Program-made: the position numbers and the translations under genes
Notes under the pieces: generated by a model
Seen by the model: only the letters and a program-made list of their open reading frames with translations
Databases searched by the model: none
Told to the model about the DNA's origin: nothing
Shown: piece after piece, positions 35,391 through 46,595 of the stretch
Layout: each line of letters opens with the position of its first letter
Numbering within the stretch: position 1 is the stretch's first letter
Assembly (NCBI GenBank): GCA_003008705.1
Contig: PDUO01000007.1
Span: 712,123-776,122 of the forward strand
From: Pezicula radicicola
Taxonomy: Eukaryota > Ascomycota > Leotiomycetes > Helotiales > Dermateaceae
Reading direction: 5' to 3'
DNA length: 64,000 nucleotides

Positions 35391-38300
35391 GAGAAGTACT
35401 AGGAGAGAAAGGGGTGGCGGGTTTTGGGGTGGGATTGGTGGGAGATTTGAGACTGAGAGGAGGGGAGAGGTTTAGTTGATTTTGGGGTTTGGTTTGATTA
35501 GGGTTATGTTTGGGTTGTTTATTAGAGGGGGTTTGTAGTTGGAGTTTAGTGGGAGAGAGTCTGTGTTTCTATGGGTCGTGTGTTTCTTTTCTTTTGTTAG
35601 TAGGGCTTTCCTCTCTATATCTCTCTCTGTTGGGTATGAAAGGTAGGGTGGTTAGATTTGTTTAAGGGTTTTCATGTGACTGTTATTACTTAGATCGTTT
35701 AGATTATACTTCTTTCTACTTACTAAGTAGCTAACCTCTTTGTTTGGCCTACAAGATATAAATAGTGTACAGAAATTGGAAACTCATCCTTGGAATTTGA
35801 TACCACTATGTGACTTACTTAACTTGATTAGCTCAATCAATTCCTACATGACAGTAACAGCTGTTTACACATATCCTTATTTGAAGCAGCCATGCTCAAT
35901 AATTAGTACTTGAATATAATACCCTTTTCGTATTATACAGAGTAGAGTGCAGTCACTTGCGCTCGAACTTCCAATAAGTCTAACAAGACGCATCTAACTC
36001 TACTAGAGATTTTCAATATCAAATCAAATCTACTATCGTTTACTTATGTTTATTTGTCAGATCTATATAGATATAGCTCGTTCAAGGATGAATAACAAAG
36101 TTTGGCTTAATTTCGAGAAAGGCATCTCTTTTGATGAGAGATATAGATATCTAAGTGCAATAATAGAAGCGCTCAGTTAAGAAGGTATATTCATTGGGTC
36201 CAAAATGGTTCGCACTCATAGGAAAGAAAATGCTGCCTTATTAGTATACATAGAATAGTATAAATAAAAAAAAGACAGAAAAGTCTTATTGTATGTTCAA
36301 GCTCGCACATACATTTCCCTTTTATTCTACTTGCGAATTAGATATCTAACGCAAGTTCATTATTTGCTTCACTCAATAAATCGATTCTACGCTTGTCATA
36401 ATGAAGAAAGCTTGCTGCGAATGTACTACCTATATCACAGAAGATTAAATACCCACCTCTATTTCTATATATCATAGATGTTGAGTAGAAGCAAACAGGG
36501 ATCCTCTGTTACGGGACTACATTAAGACTAGCCTACCTTCGCTGTAGATAGCTTCAGCTTCGAGAACTTCTTCTTCTCTTCTTCTATTCCAACTTCTTAC
36601 CATCTACACTTAGGACCGTCCTAAATCACTAGAGGAAAACGTGCATTACAAGGTATAAAGTTCAAATCTTTACTAGCAACATCAAGTTGAAGAAGCAGCA
36701 TTAGAACGGAGCTATGGTCCAGTATACTGAGTTTAAATGCACTTGAAAACAACTGTAATATCTTCTTAAAAATATTAGATATGGAACTAGGTGGGTGACG
36801 TGCTTTAATATCGCTCTTGGCAGTTTATGCATTCTAACATTGTAAACGATCATGAATGAGTGATATATACGGCTCTGCACTATCATATCATGAAACTAAC
36901 AGAACCTGGAGATTTTTGTACCTCAACTGGACAGAGAATTTTCGAGTCTGCCTAGTGTTCCAAAGGAGTTAACTCCTCTGGATATATTTTCTGTTGCTTG
37001 AACCGAAAATTACTTGTTCAAAAATACTGAAACCGGAGTCTGATTCGAGGGCTTCGGAAGAACATCAACATCAATATCGCGGGACTTTGACTAACTTGGC
37101 CAATACTTAATAATGAATAATATAAGAATGCAAGCTGATCTGAAGAGCCTCGAGCGGGGAAAATAAGATATTTCTACTTCGGGAAATGACTCACGTGATG
37201 GAGTCGTTACATCTGATGAGATTGATAAGCACTCATCGTGAGACGTTGATTTCAGAACTCCACTGCTCGAGAATCATGATATGCAACTCGAACTCAATGC
37301 AGAAAGACGCCATTCAAGGATACCAATCCTCCTATAACAAATTTGTAGCAAAGAAAACAGCCGCCCCAACCGAAAACATTGACCACGTGTCTCCGCTTTT
37401 GAAGATATACGTCGGAGAACCTTCCCTTCCTTCCCCTCAGCAACCCCTCCCGACCTCGGCCACGAAGGGCCCCCAAATCTCCCCTCTTTACCACTTCACC
37501 ACTTCAATGCAAAAACGTGTTTCCAAGCAAAGAAAGTACAAGCGCTGGTGAAGCGTAATAAGAAAGTGACATGATAACATAACACGCCAACGAATCATTC
37601 ACTATAGCAAAGGAAGTTCGGCGCGTTAATTCGGTAGATGGGGTAAGGTTTAGGAAAATTTTGCACAAAAAAGGATGTGGTCATGCGGCGGGAAGGGATG
37701 CGATGGTGCATTGTGGATGTGGATGCGCTGGACAGAAATTCTTCGACGGTTTTTGAAGATCTTCTGCAGAATTAGCTTGTTTATACTAGTTTAAACCCGC
37801 AATGTTGGTCACCGCTCTTGCTTATTGGTGAGATTTGGATTTGCGTCTGGCGGAGAATTGATCAGTGAGAGGCTCGAGGGTAAAGGAAGTTGGATGATTG
37901 GACAACAATAGGAAAGATGGTTTTCTTTTGAATGAGAACTGTCCCTTGGCTTGTGCGGTCTTTGTGCGGTCTTGACTCGCCTCGCCCTTATCCCAAACTG
38001 CTGGAGGTGAAAGAAAGGCAGGAGAAGCAAAGTATTCAATTCCAGTCTTAGCTGCCGTTGCGTGTTCGGCAGAGGGATGCACACCTTCTCTTGATGTGAT
38101 GGCTCACCATCCCACCTTTTCAAGCAAGCGTCCCTCGCGGAGTAAGTCAAATTGACCATTGACCTCGCTGCCCACACCACCTTGATTTGCCGTTGCCGGG
38201 AGCGTCACACCCTTCGCATGCAAGTGCCGGCAGGGCTCTGTGGCCATTCTGCTCGAGTACCGTACGCTATCGACGTCTACTCCCTCCGCAATCGCTCAAA

Positions 38301-39388
38301 CAAGAGCTGTCTGCACTGCAGCTAGTCCTTACATCTATTAAATGGGGTAATTATGAACGAGGGAAATGGCTACATAAGGGTGATAATTGGAGACTTTGGA
38401 GGGGCCTTCTGTTGCTTGATGCCGGTGCTTGCGCTGCTGAAATGCGACTTACAGGGCGACTACTGCACAGTCACCAAAGCGTCTGTTGCTTATCTCTAGC
38501 AAACGCCGCGAACTGAAGTGTATTTGAGTAGCATGATCGACGCGAAAAGTATCAACCTTATTGTTGATGTTTAACTCAAACCGGATGTTATAGTATGGTT
38601 ACTTAGTAGGCAGAATCCCTAGCGATGCAATAGTGTGAGAGCCAGTAGGGAAGTAGTAGTGAAGACGGCTTTAATTCGCTTTCCGCCCGTTCCAGTTCCA
38701 ATTCCAATTCCAAGTCGAGGTACCCGATCATCGTGCAATTTCCATTTCTGTGTTATATTTATGTCTACAGAAGAGTGCAGATGATAGTTGCCTTCTTTTT
38801 TACCCCATTCTCCAATAATTGCAACGCTTCTGCAGCAGGAAGCATACTTCCACTCCTACTACAGAACTACTGTACGTGTACTTCAGACTTCAACACCTTA
38901 ATTGCTAGCCCTATCCCCCTTGCCTAGGCGCAGCCTTCTTGTCTTGCATACGGTCTGCGGCGCTGTCTGTGTCTTGGTTAGTAATATTATTATTATTACG
39001 AACCCCACAGTCTGTAAAGCAAAAAGAAAAAAAGAGAAAAAAAAGAGAGCATTGAGTCTTTTAGCCGCGCGTGTAGAAGGAGGCTTACTTTTTCGCTTCT
39101 TGAATCCCGATCACAAGAAAACGACCATCTCAAAAACAACAAACCCACCCCTCTCCAAGTAGTACGACTACACCCTCACGAGACGAACCCATCCACTCCT
39201 TAGGGTTTCGTCAAACCTCAAATTCTAATCTACGACACACCAACCATCGGTCTCGTCGAACGCGTCGTCGAGAGGGAAAATAGTCAGGGTCCTGCGTGGG
39301 AAAAGAAAGACGCTCGTGGCTGAGGTTCCCCTTCTCCACAGCTCCCTATCCAGCTGGCTCGGAAGCTTCTCTGGGTCAGCAGAATCGC
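35391..39388. other. intergenic, 4 kb, AT-rich then AcrB leader
   Basis: No gene supported. 35.4-37.2 kb is AT-rich with scattered stops; a 121-codon open stretch at 37186-37551 has no recognisable domain and is not claimed. The last ~700 bp contain CT- and A-rich tracts (for example A-runs at 39020-39045) expected of a fungal promoter and long 5' UTR for the gene starting at 39389. The frame of that gene is open further up to 39296 but lacks an ATG there. Confidence 0.4.
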
Positions 39389-42358
39389 ATGAAGCCCAAG
39401 CGACAGCAAGGCGCTGCAAATCAACGAGATACACGCCACGAGAATGGTCTTGTAGGCCCGGGGAAGAAGGTGCAGAAGCAGAAGAGCAATGGTCATATTA
39501 GCAACGGTCATGCCAAGACTCCCGAATCAATCCCATCAACTCCTCCTCTTCCTGCAACCCCTCCTCATGCAGCGCCAACAACGAGCAACGGACATGTGCG
39601 ACAATCTCAAGACAATTCAGTCGACTCCAAAATGGTTATAGATGCTTCCCGGAGACCTTCGGTCAGCAGCTACCAGGAGTCCTCGTCATCCGAATCCTAC
39701 CAAAATGCGCTCACGACAACGACCTCTGTCTCTCATGAGAGCCATCGCCAGATCGCCGAAATAAATGTCAACTCTTTGAAGAACCCTGCTGTACACCGTG
39801 ACAATGGACCTTTCAGCTTTGCTCTCACCGTGCTGCGATCCTGCCCCCTTGGCGACACCATTGCTATTCTCATCGTTCTCCTGCAACTCCCTCCGGCATG
39901 CCTTTCCATTATCCATCTCCTCTTTGCAACCCTGACCTTTGTTCCCCCACCAAGTCCTGCAAACTCAGCCCTAAGCCTCGCCGATATATTTGAAGGGACT
40001 ATGGCTACACCGTCTGTTGCAGTGATTATGGTTATTGATGCTTTTGTATTGCTAGTATGGATTATGCTTTGGAGCCCGTTACAGGATATTTTGTTGGATT
40101 TGGCACAATCGGTTATTGCTTTGACACTGGGAGGAGGCACGAGTGGTCGAACGGGCGGCATGAACAATGTGTTGGTCTGTTTTGGAATAATCGGGGTGTC
40201 ACATTTTGCAAGGGACGGAGACATGCAATCGACGAGTTTAGGCATGCTAATATCTTCTTCTTCGCCTGGAAGTGGTCTCTTTTCATCTTCCGACCCCGAC
40301 GACCCTCTGGAGCCTCCGGCATATGGTAAGAGAAAGAGTGCCACTGCACACGGTTGGATTCGAAGTGTTCTTGCGATTCACATACTTACACAAGGGGTTG
40401 TCCGATACATCCGAGACTGGTATGTGAGGAGGGAGAAACGGGACTCCACTGCTGCAACCATTGGGGATCCAGAAGCAGGGAATGGTGCATTGGTAGCTCC
40501 TAATCATGACAACTCAATCCCGAGTATACAATCTCCAGAGAGCGAAAACTCGACAGTCGTGGCAACCCCACACACTGTTGCTACATCGAAAAAGAAAAGA
40601 AAGCAGAGTCAGCAGGTCCGGTTAAGGCAGCCATTATGGGCAGCTTTGGCCAGTACGAAGGTTGTAATGGTTAAGGAGTACGAAACATCACATACAGCAG
40701 CCGAGTCTGTAGGAGCAAACGCGACAGGAATTAATGATCTTGGAAACGCCCCATTCAACGCTGAAGCAGACCAAGTTTGGATCACTTACGTAGGATTTGA
40801 CGAGGTCTATTTCAGTACGAGTTATTTTCCGTCATATTCGCCGGACAATTGCGAGGAGAAGAAAAATGTGGAGGGTATTGATAATTCGAAGCCATTTTAT
40901 GTGAGAGTCAACAAAACTACTTGGCAACCTACGAGGATCAATGTACAAACAGATACAGATCAGTCACCAGGTCAAGATACGCGTTGGAGTGGCGAAATAT
41001 TTGGGCTTGCGCCTATGTCTAGCTATCAGTGCGAATTCGTAAGCACTATCGATGGTGCTACGATCTTCTCTACAACCGTAAGGACGCTCAAGGCACCTAC
41101 TTCTGATATGGCAGCTGCAGCAACACTCTCGCCAAATGTACAGATCCAAGGACGTCCCAACTCTCCTACCACAACTCTTCGAGCATCAATCGCATCTTCC
41201 GAAGCCAAGTTACACGAGGAGCGCAATCGTCAGAAGAGGGAAAAGAAGGACCAGAGAGCCAAACTCAATGCTGCACGCAAGGAGATTGAGAAAGTTGCGG
41301 CTAGCATGGCATCATCTGGCGGCAATGATGATCGATTACGTCAAAAGGTGCTTCAAAGTAAACTTCATATGAAGCAAGCGGAAGATGCACTCGTAGCTCT
41401 CGCTACCCAAATCGAATCTCTCGAGACCATCCCCACAGACGATTCCTCAGAATGGAAGTACGAGAAGGAAGCCTTCTACTCCCAGAAAGAACTTCACAAA
41501 CAATCACGCCAAGATTTCAACCACGTCAAAGCCGCAGCTGAACGTGATATCCAAGCGCTGACCAATGAGGTTGCTGCTATCCAACAGAAGCGTGAACGTA
41601 TGCAGAGCCGCATTGCTAAACTCAATGGCGAACACGAGCGAATCACAGACGCCAATGCAAAGGGTCTGGATGAAGCACAACGCAAGGCACGTGATCGAGA
41701 AGCTAAGGAACTTGAGCGTCTCAATATGGAAAACCTTTATTACCAACGCGCACAGGCCTTGGCTGATGACATTCAGAACATTGAAGCCAGCTCTCAAGCA
41801 ACGTTTGCCGCCATCAGCGCCATGCAGGAAGCTTTGTACGTAGCACAGAGCCCAACACCAGCCCTCTCGCACCCTGCCAATCCGTACGACCTCTCAGAAG
41901 GCGCCATTCACCCACCTTCAAATTACCCCTGGAACTCTCAACCACCTCCTTTCTACCCCGGACCCATCCCGATGCCATCCATCACCCCGCAAGGAACACG
42001 GACCCGTGGCAGAAGTTCCTCCATGCTAAGCGATGTCAGCGGCTTCACTCAGTCACTCGAGTGGGAAGATGCAGAGGTAGCTCCCACTCCTTCCACAAAA
42101 TTCTCTCTCTTGTCTGCCGAGGCCCCTGCATATGGTTTCGGTGGGATGGGATATGAGAAGGAACGTCAGAAGAGTGAAGATGCCAGCTCCTCTAGTGGAA
42201 GTGGTTCCGGTAGCGGTAGTCGAAGCGGGAGTGGAAGTGGTGGGAGTGGAAATGGTAGCGCGACTGATCCCAAAAGTCCTACCATTGCATTGAAAAGTAC
42301 GTTCAGGTGGGGTGATACGAGGGCGGATAGCTGGGGTACTGCGGACGAGAAATTTTGA
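39389..42358 (+). CDS. acrB: AcrB-like ubiquitination network protein
   Basis: A single exon, ATG 39389 to TGA 42356-42358, 989 residues. It starts MKPKRQQG and soon has ENGLVGPGK, the conserved opening of Aspergillus AcrB-like proteins. Hydrophobic segments occur near residues 155-195 (GDTIAILIVLLQLPPACLSI) and 205-250 (VAVIMVIDAFVLLVWIML), consistent with membrane association. A long coiled-coil region follows (about 610-830: EAKLHEERNRQKREKKDQR onward). The C-terminus holds a Ser/Gly run at 42190-42260. In A. nidulans acrB affects acriflavine resistance and carbon-source use and works with the CreB/CreC deubiquitination system; carrying that role over is inference from homology. Length agrees with the family. 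Confidence 0.87.
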   Translation: MKPKRQQGAANQRDTRHENGLVGPGKKVQKQKSNGHISNGHAKTPESIPSTPPLPATPPHAAPTTSNGHVRQSQDNSVDSKMVIDASRRPSVSSYQESSSSESYQNALTTTTSVSHESHRQIAEINVNSLKNPAVHRDNGPFSFALTVLRSCPLGDTIAILIVLLQLPPACLSIIHLLFATLTFVPPPSPANSALSLADIFEGTMATPSVAVIMVIDAFVLLVWIMLWSPLQDILLDLAQSVIALTLGGGTSGRTGGMNNVLVCFGIIGVSHFARDGDMQSTSLGMLISSSSPGSGLFSSSDPDDPLEPPAYGKRKSATAHGWIRSVLAIHILTQGVVRYIRDWYVRREKRDSTAATIGDPEAGNGALVAPNHDNSIPSIQSPESENSTVVATPHTVATSKKKRKQSQQVRLRQPLWAALASTKVVMVKEYETSHTAAESVGANATGINDLGNAPFNAEADQVWITYVGFDEVYFSTSYFPSYSPDNCEEKKNVEGIDNSKPFYVRVNKTTWQPTRINVQTDTDQSPGQDTRWSGEIFGLAPMSSYQCEFVSTIDGATIFSTTVRTLKAPTSDMAAAATLSPNVQIQGRPNSPTTTLRASIASSEAKLHEERNRQKREKKDQRAKLNAARKEIEKVAASMASSGGNDDRLRQKVLQSKLHMKQAEDALVALATQIESLETIPTDDSSEWKYEKEAFYSQKELHKQSRQDFNHVKAAAERDIQALTNEVAAIQQKRERMQSRIAKLNGEHERITDANAKGLDEAQRKARDREAKELERLNMENLYYQRAQALADDIQNIEASSQATFAAISAMQEALYVAQSPTPALSHPANPYDLSEGAIHPPSNYPWNSQPPPFYPGPIPMPSITPQGTRTRGRSSSMLSDVSGFTQSLEWEDAEVAPTPSTKFSLLSAEAPAYGFGGMGYEKERQKSEDASSSSGSGSGSGSRSGSGSGGSGNGSATDPKSPTIALKSTFRWGDTRADSWGTADEKF

Positions 42359-43227
42359 TGTTTGTTGATTTGTGATGAAGATCTTTGCGCTGAGCTTTCT
42401 GGAGACGAGAGATGTTGTATATGTAATGAGCTCTAAAATAGTTGACATATCCAGAAAAAAAATTCAATCGAGATTTGTTTGTTCTGCTGCTATCTACATC
42501 TGTTCTGGCATTTACCTTTTGACATTGTGTGAGATGACAAGCCTTGAATTTAATGTAGCTGCTATGATACAAACATAATGAGACTCCTTTATGGCTTGTA
42601 GATGAACATTACAAGGAAAGTAGAACTGGCATTGTGTTGAGTTATACAATCTAAGGTACCCTATACCACCATGTACAACGACGAGTATAAAAGTATAACT
42701 TACCAAGCATTAAACAGAGAAAAGAATAAACAATACTACCTCACAATAGGTAAGTTCCGAGATCAGAGTCTTTAGAACCTTCGCAGTCCGGATATGGCGG
42801 TTTCCTCAGCCTTTTTCTGCCGTGGATGGCCTGGTCTGGTCTGACTCTTTACCTCCGGGAGGTACCTATGATACAGTAGTAACAGGTGACGAGACGGATA
42901 GGACTTTTTTACTTTTTTGGTTTTTTTTTTATGAAGATTGCATGTGCTATCATACTAATTGTTTGCAAACGGCTTTTCTCGGATTTTTTTTTTGATTTCG
43001 GATTTTTCGGATAGGGCACGATGTCCTTGTTGGAGGTCCATGGTGTCCGTGGAAGTTTTTGGGGGTTTTGGAAGTTTGGAGATCGGAACTTCGGATGATG
43101 TGACGGTAAGAATTTGTCTTGTCTTGTCTACATGGATCTCCCAAGGGAATATGATTACGGGAATAAGTATGGGAATAGGGGAATAAGTCAGAGGTGGAGA
43201 TGTTTGTGTTTGGTGGTGGCTTGTCTG
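42359..43227. other. intergenic / acrB 3' side
   Basis: No supported gene. Contains T-runs at about 42905-42930 and 42983-42993. Confidence 0.4.
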
Positions 43228-43356
43228 TACGAAGGCCAGATTTTAAAGTAATGAGACTGGTCCAAGCTTTCCTCACCCAAAATCAGTACCACGTGAGTAC
43301 GTTTTGCAGTAAAAACGCTTGGACCAGTCTCATTACTTTAAAATCTGGCCTTCGTA
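43228..43356. repeat. perfect 40-bp inverted repeat with 49-nt spacer
   Basis: The left arm 43228-43267 (begins TACGAAGGCCAGATTTTAAA) and the right arm 43317-43356 are exact reverse complements over 40 bp. A transcript across it would fold into a long perfect hairpin. It is not inside any gene I can support. Confidence 0.85.
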
Positions 43357-46313
43357 GGTACTGTAAGATGATTACGAATCTTACTGTATCACTCACTATG
43401 TTGGTGCCTGCCTGCCTACCTATTTTACCTGTGAGGCTGTGATAGAAGACGCGATTGACGCGTTGCATCTGTAGGGAGTAAGTAGGCAGCGAACGACGGT
43501 TGTGCTTAGTGGTGCGTGATTTGTTTTAATGAGATTGTGAGATTGGGCGTTTTTGTGGGGTTGATGGGTTGGTATGGATCATACTCGTAGGTATGTGTTG
43601 TATCGGTTGTAACGGATGAGAGAAGTGTGTGTGTTCAACAATAATAACAACAACAGCTGTTGATATTAATTATAATCAGCTGAGTATTAAAATATCAGAT
43701 CATCAGACCATTTTTGTATGAAAAGTAAAGTATGGTATAGTACCGTAGAGGGCTGTATAGCATTAAACTCTGCGAAAACTCCACAATTTGTAAACCTCGG
43801 AATAATCGCAGAAAAGCCAAAAGGGCAGAAGTTACCAAGACTTTTGATCATGTACTATACGGAGTACGGCATTCGCGTACCTGTGGCACAGGTAGTTTTT
43901 TGCGTCTTTCCGTCTTTGCGCGTCTTTGCGTATCTTTGCTAAGATCTTGTCGCTGTCTTGTCATTTCGAGTACCAAGTACCAAGTACTTCACCGTGTTCA
44001 TTCACACCTTGACTTTTTACTTTCTAAAGCATGAAACTGCTGAAAAAAAAATGAGTCGAATAATGCTTTGTATAGCTGTACCTTTCGTACAGTACAGCTG
44101 CATATAGATATTATTTCTTCTAACTTTTCTAGGTTGTTAATAGGATAGGGAAGGCCGAAGCCGAACCCGAGAACCCCGTAATAGTTAGCTGCAGTTAAGG
44201 AAATAAAAGAGCCAATGAGAATGCTGGATTTTACTTAGTTATGGTATTTTTACTTTACTTAGCTATCGAATTGAACTTTGAGAGCTTTCTAGTCGTGACT
44301 AGGTACTTTTGTTCGAGCCTCGGAACTTTTACAAAATTGACTTTTCGACGAATAAGGGATATATACTGTAGTCTCTGAGTTTAAAAATCATCTTTGGCTG
44401 TGTCTGCGAATTGGAAGTGTCGGGAAGTTCGCGAAACTTTGTTTAGCTGAGTTTTGGCTTGAGCTGGTTTGAGCTTGGCTTGAAGTAGCGGCTACCTATG
44501 GCTTGAGTTTAAAATTTGGTTTAGAGGGATCGAGAAGTTGTTAAGGAATCGGAAATGGAATCGGAAATTTTGGGACGTTAAGATAGTGTAGTTTTATTGG
44601 GGAGGCTGGGTTAGGAGATGGGTTGCAAACTTCATTTTTTGTTTATAAATAATATCCTTTTGATGGTGGGTTTAGGGGGATGTGTATGTACCTTCCGTAC
44701 CGTAGGTTGGGTATGTTTGGTAGAAATAATGGTTGAATGGTGGATTGGATCTTGATAGGTAGGCAATTGTTGTAGTTAATGAGCTTGATAGGTATAGTAT
44801 TACTGTAGCATAGAATACTCAGATAGTGAGGCCTAGGTACAGTACTGAGGAGGCTTGAAAAACACCTTGAAGCCGCGCGAATGGACACGCGGCTTTATCT
44901 TTGTGCAAGAGTCATCAGGACCAGATGGCTTAATGCATCTGTAACTTTTCTATTTGAAGATATAACAGTCCGTTTCTTCCGTTGTCTAATGATTTAGTCC
45001 GCCTTCCGGTCATTTCGATCCGGACCAAGTCAAGACTGGTTGTCAAAAACCGTTGATCTCCCTTCCTTGGCCTTGCATTACTTCATTGTGACGCTTCTAA
45101 GTCTTCTACCGCATACCTTGATACTTCATTCCACAGTATCATCATCACATCACCACGCTATCAAATCTACTTCCTTACAAATCGTACATCCAATACAAAG
45201 TCAGAGCCCTATGGTCCATCATCATCCTCGAACATTCCATACACTCCATCTTATTTTCAACACAACAACCCCACCACTCACCGCCCACCAAGTCCTTCCA
45301 GTAACCAGTCACACCGTCGCTTGATGGTCATTCCCCTGATTCTCTATCCCACCTCTAGCAGCGATCGGCAGTAAATCAACGTCATCCGAGATCGTTTTCG
45401 CTCGCTTCCGTGCTTCCCCTTTAGAACGATCGAATTCTGAAAAGCAGATCGAATTTCGAGATTCTTCTCTTCTCTCCTTGCGAGACACGTCAAGACAAGG
45501 ACGCGACCACGATTTCCAGCAGGAGGAAAAGCATCGGTGATACTTTGGGTGGTATTCGTTTCCTTACCGCCTGATCTTTTTCCATCTCATCTGCGCCCCC
45601 CCATGATTCTGGGCGTCTACCAGTAGGATCGGGCAGAGCAGTAAGCGAAAGGCAGAGAGAAACATTTACAGTACAAAGCTACGCAAATATACTTCACTAG
45701 CCTGCAATCGCAGGAATTTACCCAGATCCTCCTTTTTCTTTCTTTCTTTCTTTCTTTCTTCCTCCGAGCCCCGTTATCACTGCAAATTACTTAAAAGCGA
45801 AGGAAGAGTCTTATTGGATTTCCAGTATTTTTCTACTCCACCACCACCACCATCGGCAGCCCGACTCTCAGGTGTGCAGCCCAAAGAGCCAGAAAGTTCC
45901 CTGCAACTGTCCAAGCAAGCGACCAAGCGACCAAGCGAACAAGGGACCAAGCTGAGCAGCCTGCCTCCCCCAAGGCTAACCCCAGCCACAGACGCGTCCT
46001 TCAACTCCTTCATCGTGTGCTAGGCGCCAAGTCCTCTTCTGCGCCCAACCCAACTTTATATACTCGAAACCTCGAATACGAAAGATTTGCAACTCCCGCA
46101 CTACGGTACTCCCGCCGGCCGTTTATCTTTTGACAGTGCCAAAATCCTCTAGTCAACAACCCCTGAACGTTTCGAAACTTTTTCTTCGCACTCAATTTAT
46201 AAACATCAACAATTCTCTCTCACTTACTACTTGGACCTCCACACACACACCCACAACCCCACATCCACTTTCCCACAACAACCACCTTTTTGCTTCACCT
46301 CACTCAAGCAAAA
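43357..46313. other. intergenic, long leader region of small CxxC gene
   Basis: No supported gene over ~2.9 kb. Features: CGTCTTTGCG-type tandem words at 43890-43940, repeated TACCAAG at 43970-43990, a (TTTC)n run at about 45733-45760 and a strongly CT/CAA-rich end before 46314, typical of a long 5' UTR. Confidence 0.4.
45733..45760. repeat. (TTTC)n microsatellite
   Basis: Six to seven TTTC units in the upstream region of the small CxxC gene. Confidence 0.8.
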
Positions 46314-46595
46314 ATGTCGTCGTACTCTCGCTCTTCCTCTGAATCCTCCGCCTCATCTGCAGGTTCAGTCCGCTACTCCCTCGATAACCACCGATCTTCT
46401 CAATCCCGAGGTTCTTACACCCCCACCGTCGAGATCATGCGCTGTTCGCGCTGCGCGAAGTCCGTTGAGACGATATCCAGTTCGGGAGGTGCGGGCAGCA
46501 TTAGTACCAGCGATGCGCGTGCCAGTGGGATGGTGAAATTTGGACACAATCTCTACTACTGCGATCGCTGTGCGAAGATGGTCGGGTACCAATGA
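46314..46595 (+). CDS. small double-CxxC protein, unknown function
   Basis: A single exon of 93 residues, start AAAATGTCG with good context. The N-terminal half is Ser/Arg-rich (SSYSRSSSESSASSAG). Two CxxC pairs follow: MRCSRCAKSVE (about residue 44) and YYCDRCAKMVGYQ at the very end, suggesting one zinc site built from four cysteines. The same pattern of a Ser-rich head and paired CxxCAK motifs recurs, to my recollection, in uncharacterised small proteins of Leotiomycetes and Sordariomycetes, so it is probably conserved and expressed. The gene stands isolated, with a very long AT/CT-rich upstream region and a 4.6-kb gap downstream. Confidence 0.72.
   Translation: MSSYSRSSSESSASSAGSVRYSLDNHRSSQSRGSYTPTVEIMRCSRCAKSVETISSSGGAGSISTSDARASGMVKFGHNLYYCDRCAKMVGYQ

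Noticed and set aside
37186..37551. 121-codon open frame
   Set aside because: No recognisable domain, no coding-like context and flanked by AT-rich spacer; retained only as an unproven open stretch.
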